Origin: Aliiglaciecola sp. CAU 1673
GTDB lineage: Bacteria > Pseudomonadota > Gammaproteobacteria > Enterobacterales > Alteromonadaceae
Reading direction: 5' to 3'
Length of the DNA: 64,000 nt
Assembly: GCF_029223185.1 (NCBI RefSeq)
Contig: NZ_JARHUG010000011.1
Location: forward strand, 1-64,000
Shown here: piece after piece, positions 58,095 to 64,000 of the stretch
Numbering within the stretch: the first letter of the stretch is position 1
Layout: each line of letters opens with the position of its first letter
Program-made: the position numbers and the translations under genes
The notes under the pieces: model-generated
Seen by the model: the letters and a program-made list of their open reading frames with translations, nothing else
The model's database searches: none
Told to the model about the DNA's origin: nothing

Positions 58095-58443
58095 TTTGCG
58101 AACCGGTGCGACGGCTTAACCACCAACTGAACAACATGCCTCCTGCCAGGGCAACGCCAAGTGACACCAGCGGATGGTTGCGTACTTGGTTTCGGGTGCC
58201 CTCAGTCATTTGCTGCTGCAGATGTTGCAACTGTACACCTTTTTTTGAAACGGCCTCGGCAGCATGATTCATACCATTGGCCATTTTATCCACCGTCTCA
58301 TGGGCGCTGTCAGTTATGTGCTTAATTGCCGGAGAACTGGCCTGTGCAGCACTGTCTATAACACGATGTATGCTGCCCGAAGCGGAATCCACTCCGCTGC
58401 TGAAACCCTTTTTGTCGGTGTTTGTTTCTGTTGGCTTTTCCAT
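58084..58443 (-). CDS. YqjD/ElaB-like membrane protein
   Basis: About 119 residues from ATG 58443 (MEKPTETNTDKKGFSSG); an in-frame ATG at 58473 is an alternative. A long charged helix (DSAHETVDKMANGMNHAAEA) is followed by RNHPLVSLGVALAGGMLFSWW, a C-terminal single membrane helix preceded by the RNHPL-type motif of YqjD/ElaB/YgaM proteins. In E. coli these are stationary-phase C-tail-anchored proteins that bind ribosomes. It is the first gene of a YqjD-YqjE-YqjK-like operon. Confidence 0.82.
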   Translation of the reverse strand: MEKPTETNTDKKGFSSGVDSASGSIHRVIDSAAQASSPAIKHITDSAHETVDKMANGMNHAAEAVSKKGVQLQHLQQQMTEGTRNQVRNHPLVSLGVALAGGMLFSWWLSRRTGSQNGA

Positions 58444-58615
58444 AAATACTCCGTATGTGTAAGACAAGGACAAGATTATCCTTATCTTATTGTCAGTATC
58501 CCTGACTCTGTCAGTCTGGTCGGTGCGCCAGCACGCTTAACGCTTTTGTGCGAACTTAATCGCGTTGGCAAGAATGACTTCTCTTTGTCTGTTTTGCTGC
58601 CGCCCATCCGCGATG

Positions 58616-59422
58616 GTGTTTGTGGACAACGGCCTGCTGCGCCTTAACGAAGGCAAGCAGGTGATGGATATGTTTGGTGATCACTTTGGTCTGAATATCG
58701 TCAAGATAGACGCCGAAGACAGATTCTTAGGCGAGCTGGCCGGCGTGGCCGATCCTGAAGCCAAGCGCAAGGTCATCGGCAAGGTCTTTGTTAACGTGTT
58801 TGACGAAGAAGCCGGTAAGCGCGCCAATGCCAAATGGCTGGCCCAAGGTACTATTTATCCCGATGTGATTGAGTCTGCCGGCTCGGCCACCGGCAAGGCC
58901 CATGTGATCAAATCACACCATAACGTGGGTGGCCTGCCCAAGGATATGAAGTTGGGCTTGGTTGAGCCGCTGCGTGAGCTGTTTAAAGATGAGGTGCGCA
59001 AAGTCGGCCTGGAGCTTGGCCTGCCTTATGACATGCTCTATCGTCACCCCTTCCCTGGACCGGGTTTGGGCGTTCGCGTATTGGGTGAAGTGAAAAAGGA
59101 ATACTGCGACTTGCTGCGCCGTGCCGACGCCATCTTCATTGAAGAGCTGCATCGGGCAGATCTTTACAACAAGGTGAGCCAGGCCTTTACCGTGTTCCTG
59201 CCGGTACGCTCTGTGGGCGTGATGGGCGATGCCCGTAAATATGATTGGGTAGTATCATTGCGAGCGGTGGAAACCATCGACTTTATGACCGCCCACTGGG
59301 CGCATCTGCCCTATGATTTCCTGGGTAAGGTGTCCAACCGCATTATCAATGAAATCAACGGCATCAGCCGCGTGGTTTATGATATTTCCGGTAAGCCACC
59401 GGCCACTATTGAGTGGGAATAA
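58616..59422 (+). pseudogene. Truncated second copy of guaA (codons 258-525)
   Basis: An 807-bp copy of the 3' part of guaA, colinear with 51147-51953 without indels. It lacks the amidotransferase domain and the ATP-binding P-loop, so it cannot be a working GMP synthase. The frame is open from an ATG at 58565 with 17 unrelated codons. Only two residues differ from the intact copy (Val to Ile in [10 protein letters not shown], Asp to Ala in GVADPEAKR), although I count 17 base changes in the first 120 bp; nearly all are silent. Selection therefore acted on both versions until recently. Downstream it meets the usual guaA neighbours, so this is probably the native 3' end. Confidence 0.9.
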
Positions 59423-59426
59423 CCCA

Positions 59427-59456
59427 AAAGGCGCCCGAACAGGCGCCTTTGTTTTT
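59427..59456 (+). terminator. Intrinsic terminator after the truncated guaA
   Basis: AAAGGCGCC / GGCGCCTTT stem with a six-base loop, followed by G and six T. Different in sequence from the terminator after intact guaA. Confidence 0.92.
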
Positions 59457-59467
59457 TAAAGCAAAGA

Positions 59468-59683
59468 TTAATCGTTTTTCAGATTGTCGAACTGGCGCTT
59501 CAGATCGTAGTTTTCATCGGTGACGATTTTCTCCAGCACCTGCACTCGCTCTCTGAGTTTTTCGATTTCCTGCTGCATTGGTCCAAGATCCTGAGCTTTG
59601 GGGGCTTTTTTATGTCTGGAGTTAACCAATTCCACTAGCGCCCAACATATGATGCCGACGATGGCGATGGCAGTAAGGTTCAT
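59468..59683 (-). CDS. PspB-like small membrane protein
   Basis: A 71-residue protein: an N-terminal membrane helix (about 3-20, AIAIVGIICWALVELV), then a charged linker and a coiled coil (QQEIEKLRERVQVLEKIV, ending LKRQFDNLKND). The order and the RERVQVLEKIV block resemble phage-shock protein B, which regulates PspF with PspC. No other psp genes are present, so the role may be independent. The start ATG is well placed after AAGGAA. Confidence 0.7.
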   Translation of the reverse strand: MNLTAIAIVGIICWALVELVNSRHKKAPKAQDLGPMQQEIEKLRERVQVLEKIVTDENYDLKRQFDNLKND

Positions 59684-59854
59684 AGCAATTCCTTATCTAT
59701 ATGAGGAGAAAACAATACTCTAAGCTCTATTGCAAAACCATAGCCAATCCTAAAAGTTTATATTTTTCATTGGGTTATAGATTTTTGTTGGAGATGAAGG
59801 GCATGTCAGTTGGTGAAACCCGCCATTGAATGGTAACTTTCGCCACATTAGTAG

Positions 59855-60468
<614 letters not shown>

Positions 60469-60553
60469 TCTTCCCTTTAACTTACCTTTTTTATTCAAAT
60501 TTTATACCTTTTGCGGTTAAGCCCATTCGGTGGTTGATTAAGCCAGAGTAGGG

Positions 60554-62071
60554 CTACTGTGAGCTGTCTGTCTCAGCCGGGGGAGTCTCGTTTATGCTAT
60601 CGTCTGAGATTTCCTCAGCTGCCAGGTCTTCAGGGACCTGCGCGGGAGCTGGCTTATTTTTCTGCTCGTCCAACCATACCAGAGTGTCATAATAGCGGCG
60701 AATATTGGCAACATAAGCTGCGGCTTCATCGCCGCGGGCGTAGCCATACTTTGTCGTGCGGTAATGCTTTTTCTGGCGTAGCAGTGGCAGGCGCTGTTTC
60801 ACATCAACCCACAAATCCGGATTGCCACCTTGCCTTTGGGTTAGCACCCGCGCATCCTCCAGGTGCCCCATGCCGATGTTATAGGCAGCCAAAGCAAAAT
60901 AAATGCGATCGGGGTAGGTAATGCGATCGGGAATACGGCGAATCAGATCCTGCAGATAGCGGGCGCCACCACTGATGCTCTGCTGCGGATCCAATCTCGA
61001 TGTGACACCCAAATCCTGCGCGGTGGCCAGGGTCAACATCATTAAACCGCGTACGCCGGTGGCCGATTTGGCCATGGGATCCCACAGGCTTTCCTGATAA
61101 GCCATGGCTGCCAGTAGGCGCCAGTCGAGCTCGCCAGCATATTGCTCAAACCAGGGGCGATAGGTGGGCAGCACGTCATCCACGGCACGCATAAACAAAC
61201 GGGTAGCCACATAGTTAAACTGTCGAACATGACCGTAATATTTGTCTTCCAGGGCAGCCAGCTTGCCATCTACATACAGGGTGCCAAAGTAATCGAGCAT
61301 GGCGGCCATCAGTGAGTCATCGGCATTGGCATTCATGGCCCAGGCCACTCTTTGTTCTTCATGTAAGGTGAATCCCACCGCTAGTTCCGGATAGCGGCGC
61401 TGCATCACGGCCAGAATGTTAGAATCGGCTACGGTGTAGTCGTATTGTTCATCCAGCACCGCCTCCATCAATTCTTCCATGTCCATGTCTTTGGTTTCTT
61501 GCCATCTGAGGTCGGCATATTCCCCTTTCAAGGTGCGCAGGGTCGCCGCGTGGCTGCTGTCAGACACAACCATTAGCTCGCCGTCTATGTTTTCAATATC
61601 CCGGGGGCGGACATGTCCTTGTTTGTAAACCAGTTTTTGACTGACCAACTGATAAGCTGGGCCAAAGCGGTAGCGGGCTTCCCGCTCGGGGGTGACGGTT
61701 AAACCGGCGGCCAGCAGATCAAGATTCTGATTTTCCAGGTGAGAAAATGCTTCGTTGAGGCTGAAATAAGGCAGCACTTCCAACTGTACGCCGAGGTGTT
61801 CTGCAAAGCCTTTCACTAACTCGTATTCAAAGCCCTCGGGACCGCCAGGACCGGTGTAGTAAGTTGTCGGGCCATACAAGGTACCCACCTTAAGAACGCC
61901 GGCATCCAGCACTTGTTGCAGTTTGGGTTGCTTCGGAGCACTGTCACAGGCCCACAACATAGATAACATAAGCCCCATCAGCAGAGCGCGCCATCTTTGT
62001 GTAAGTGATTGTGCCAGGTACAAAAACATCAATGCTACAAGTGTGTTAGGTTGAATTGCCATTGTGAACAA
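60554..62071 (-). CDS. mltF: Membrane-bound lytic murein transglycosylase F
   Basis: A 505-residue two-domain protein. After an N-terminal signal or anchor (about 25-42, with a possible lipobox ending in Cys42) comes a solute-binding-like domain (about 55-285; VGTLYGPTTYYTGPGGPEGF) and then the SLT catalytic domain with Glu327 in AMAYQESLWDPMAKS and ATGVRGLMMLT. It cleaves peptidoglycan in the periplasm or outer membrane. The N-terminus is longer than in E. coli MltF, so the exact start is uncertain. It is divergent from purL, the conserved order. Confidence 0.93.
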   Translation of the reverse strand: MFTMAIQPNTLVALMFLYLAQSLTQRWRALLMGLMLSMLWACDSAPKQPKLQQVLDAGVLKVGTLYGPTTYYTGPGGPEGFEYELVKGFAEHLGVQLEVLPYFSLNEAFSHLENQNLDLLAAGLTVTPEREARYRFGPAYQLVSQKLVYKQGHVRPRDIENIDGELMVVSDSSHAATLRTLKGEYADLRWQETKDMDMEELMEAVLDEQYDYTVADSNILAVMQRRYPELAVGFTLHEEQRVAWAMNANADDSLMAAMLDYFGTLYVDGKLAALEDKYYGHVRQFNYVATRLFMRAVDDVLPTYRPWFEQYAGELDWRLLAAMAYQESLWDPMAKSATGVRGLMMLTLATAQDLGVTSRLDPQQSISGGARYLQDLIRRIPDRITYPDRIYFALAAYNIGMGHLEDARVLTQRQGGNPDLWVDVKQRLPLLRQKKHYRTTKYGYARGDEAAAYVANIRRYYDTLVWLDEQKNKPAPAQVPEDLAAEEISDDSINETPPAETDSSQ

Positions 62072-62146
62072 AAATGCTTGGTTAAGCCAGTCCGCTCAGC
62101 CTGGTTTTAGCAAACACAAAGCGTTGAATTGGACTTGTGTTTTACC

Positions 62147-62175
62147 TTATCAGCGACCGCATTTTCCACTATAAT
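62147..62175 (+). promoter_or_regulatory. Possible purL promoter
   Basis: TTATCA (62147-62152), 17 bp, then a perfect TATAAT (62170-62175), 90 bp before the purL start. No PurR box was recognised. Confidence 0.55.
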
Positions 62176-62264
62176 GCGCCGCTGCACAGATAACCTGGGA
62201 ACAGCAGCTGTCACAGTCCCTGTCAGGCAGTCCCTGTTTCCCCAACTCAGGTAAAAAGAAGCCT

Positions 62265-64000
62265 ATGCTAGTTCTTCGTGGTGCCCCTGCCCTGTCAGAT
62301 TTTAAGATTCAGAAGTTATTGGACCGTTTGCGCGCGCAGGATCTGCCCGTTACCGGCCTGTATGCAGAGTTTATGCACTTCGCCCATTTACAGGCGGATT
62401 TGCAAGATAGCGAGCTGCAAGTACTCAAGAGTTTGTTGGTCTATGGCCCTAAGGTGCAGGAACACGAGGGTGCCGGGATGATGGTGTTGGTCGTGCCAAG
62501 GCCCGGTACGATTTCGCCCTGGTCATCTAAAGCCACCGATATCGCCAGAAACTGTGGTTTAGGTAAAGTGCAACGCCTCGAGCGCGGCATTGCTTACTAT
62601 GTGCAGGGTGTGGATGAAAGTCAGCGCCAAGCTGTCGCGGCATTGTTGCATGATCGTATGACCGAAGCGGTGCTTAGCGAGCTTCAGCAGGCCGATCAGT
62701 TGTTTGCCAAAGCCTCCCCAAGCCCGATGAACAGCGTGGATATTCTCGGTAAGGGGCGAGCTGCCTTAGAGCAGGCTAACGTGAAGATGGGCCTGGCCCT
62801 GGCTGAAGATGAAATCGATTACCTGTTTGATAATTTCACCCGCTTAGGCCGCAACCCTAACGATGTCGAACTCTATATGTTCGCGCAGGCCAATTCCGAG
62901 CATTGCCGTCACAAGATCTTCAACGCTGATTGGACTATCGACGGTCAAAAGCAGCCCAAGTCGCTGTTTAAGATGATTAAAAATACCTTCGAGCATTGCC
63001 CTGACTATGTGCATTCTGCTTACAAAGATAACGCCGCCGTGATGGAAGGCTCTGTGGCCGGTCGTTTCTTCCCGGTAGGGGAGCAGCGTGAATATCAATA
63101 CCATCAGGAAAACATCGATATTCTGATGAAGGTGGAAACCCACAACCATCCTACGGCGATTTCGCCTTTCCCGGGGGCGGCAACCGGCTCTGGTGGCGAA
63201 ATTCGTGATGAAGGCGCCACCGGCCGCGGCTCCAAGCCTAAAGCCGGGTTGGCAGGTTTTTCGGTCTCCAACTTGCGTATTCCTGGTTTCGAGCAACCCT
63301 GGGAAAATCAGTACGGTAAGCCTGAGCATATCGTTACTGCTCTGGATATTATGATCGAGGGGCCACTGGGCGCAGCGGCTTTTAATAATGAATTTGGCCG
63401 TCCTAATATCCTTGGCTACTTCCGCAGTTTCGAACAGCAGGTGGAGAGCCACAACGGCCTCGAAGTGCGTGGCTACCACAAGCCCATTATGCTCGCTGGT
63501 GGCCTGGGCAATATCCGTAGCCAGCATATTCAGAAGAACGAGATCCCGGTCGGTGCCAAGCTTATCGTACTCGGTGGCCCCGCCATGAATATAGGTTTAG
63601 GAGGCGGCGCTGCATCGTCCATGGCATCCGGGCAGTCAAACCAGGAGCTGGATTTTGCCTCGGTGCAGCGCGATAACCCTGAAATCGAACGTCGCTGTCA
63701 GGAAGTTATTGATAAGTGCTGGCAGTTGGGCGACAACAACCCCATTCAGTTTATCCACGATGTGGGCGCTGGCGGTTTGTCTAACGCTTTCCCTGAGTTG
63801 GTCAACGATGCTGAGCGTGGCGGTCGTTTCGAATTGCGCAATGTACCGAACGACGAGCCGGGCATGTCACCCTTGCAAATCTGGTGTAACGAATCCCAGG
63901 AACGCTATGTATTGGCGGTAGCCAGTGAAGATCTGGATACCTTTGCCGCCATTTGCGAGCGCGAGCGGGCACCTTTTGCGGTGGTGGGTGAAGCCACCGA
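62265..64000 (+). CDS. purL: Phosphoribosylformylglycinamidine synthase, 5' part
   Basis: The first 578 codons of the large single-chain PurL that converts FGAR to FGAM with glutamine and ATP. It starts [20 protein letters not shown] after AAAAAGAAG. The N-terminal PurS-like domain (about 1-140) is followed by the linker and first synthase domain ([20 protein letters not shown], then [20 protein letters not shown]). The glutamine amidotransferase domain lies beyond the window. It is divergent from mltF, as in E. coli. Confidence 0.97.
   Translation, partial: MLVLRGAPALSDFKIQKLLDRLRAQDLPVTGLYAEFMHFAHLQADLQDSELQVLKSLLVYGPKVQEHEGAGMMVLVVPRPGTISPWSSKATDIARNCGLGKVQRLERGIAYYVQGVDESQRQAVAALLHDRMTEAVLSELQQADQLFAKASPSPMNSVDILGKGRAALEQANVKMGLALAEDEIDYLFDNFTRLGRNPNDVELYMFAQANSEHCRHKIFNADWTIDGQKQPKSLFKMIKNTFEHCPDYVHSAYKDNAAVMEGSVAGRFFPVGEQREYQYHQENIDILMKVETHNHPTAISPFPGAATGSGGEIRDEGATGRGSKPKAGLAGFSVSNLRIPGFEQPWENQYGKPEHIVTALDIMIEGPLGAAAFNNEFGRPNILGYFRSFEQQVESHNGLEVRGYHKPIMLAGGLGNIRSQHIQKNEIPVGAKLIVLGGPAMNIGLGGGAASSMASGQSNQELDFASVQRDNPEIERRCQEVIDKCWQLGDNNPIQFIHDVGAGGLSNAFPELVNDAERGGRFELRNVPNDEPGMSPLQIWCNESQERYVLAVASEDLDTFAAICERERAPFAVVGEAT

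Noticed and set aside
51954-58615. Integrase-mediated genomic island at guaA
   Set aside because: Islands at guaA usually use the 3' end with a short direct repeat and an adjacent integrase. Here the repeat is 807 bp and no integrase is present, so homologous recombination fits better.
58565-58615. 17 codons before the guaA fragment as a new N-terminus
   Set aside because: The sequence [17 protein letters not shown] has no domain sense; it is probably junction DNA.

Overview
The window is about 64 kb of a gammaproteobacterial chromosome, most likely Alteromonadales (Alteromonadaceae-like). I infer this from conserved gene orders rather than from any search: queA-tgt-yajC-secD-secF; suhB / trmJ-cysE-iscR-iscS; ndk / rlmN-pilW-rodZ-ispG-hisS-yfgM-bamB-der; xseA / guaB-guaA; tadA / mltF / purL. 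Most of the window is housekeeping DNA with strong Shine-Dalgarno sites and clear intrinsic terminators.

Left end (1-2400): accessory and A+T-rich. The end of an IS3-family element cuts into a gene whose surviving C-terminal part looks like a STAND/NACHT-type NTPase. Next come a frameshifted small secreted protein on the minus strand and a 133-bp intergenic element with nested inverted repeats. From 2.4 to 6.7 kb there are a YebC-family protein, a rhomboid protease, a FliL-like periplasmic protein, a membrane protein and a chemoreceptor. From 6.8 to 12.4 kb lies the queuosine / Sec translocase operon. From 12.5 to 18.5 kb there are a TonB-dependent receptor, a rhodanese, four tandem ~173-bp repeats, a secreted zinc metalloprotease and a small secreted protein.

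18.6-34.6 kb: suhB, trmJ and cysE lead to an Fe-S cluster biogenesis region. iscR and an IscS-like desulfurase lie on the plus strand, without iscU. A complete SUF operon (sufB-C-D-S-A-T-E) lies on the minus strand. IscR-type operators precede both iscR and sufB, so the two units probably form one regulon. Between them sit a winged-helix/TPR regulator, a class I methyltransferase and a methanethiol S-methyltransferase (MddA)-like protein, a possible dimethyl-sulfide module.

34.6-50.3 kb: an orphan solute-binding protein, ndk, the rlmN-to-der cluster (with a PilW-LysM fusion), a SixA-like phosphatase, a glycerophosphodiesterase, xseA and guaB.

50.4-59.4 kb: the most unusual segment. Intact guaA is followed by about 6.7 kb of small stress-type genes: an AI-2E-family transporter, DUF3185, PRC-barrel, CsbD, an NhaP-type antiporter, an Lmo0937-like protein, a BON lipoprotein and a YqjD/YqjE/YqjK-like set. 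A second 807-bp copy of the guaA 3' part follows. It is colinear with the first, differs at many silent sites and differs by only two amino acids. This is the structure expected if a DNA circle carrying part of a related guaA integrated by one homologous crossover. Two genes in the segment are broken, one by an in-frame amber codon and one by a one-base insertion. The ordinary neighbours of guaA (PspB-like gene, tadA, mltF, purL) resume after the truncated copy, and purL runs off the window.
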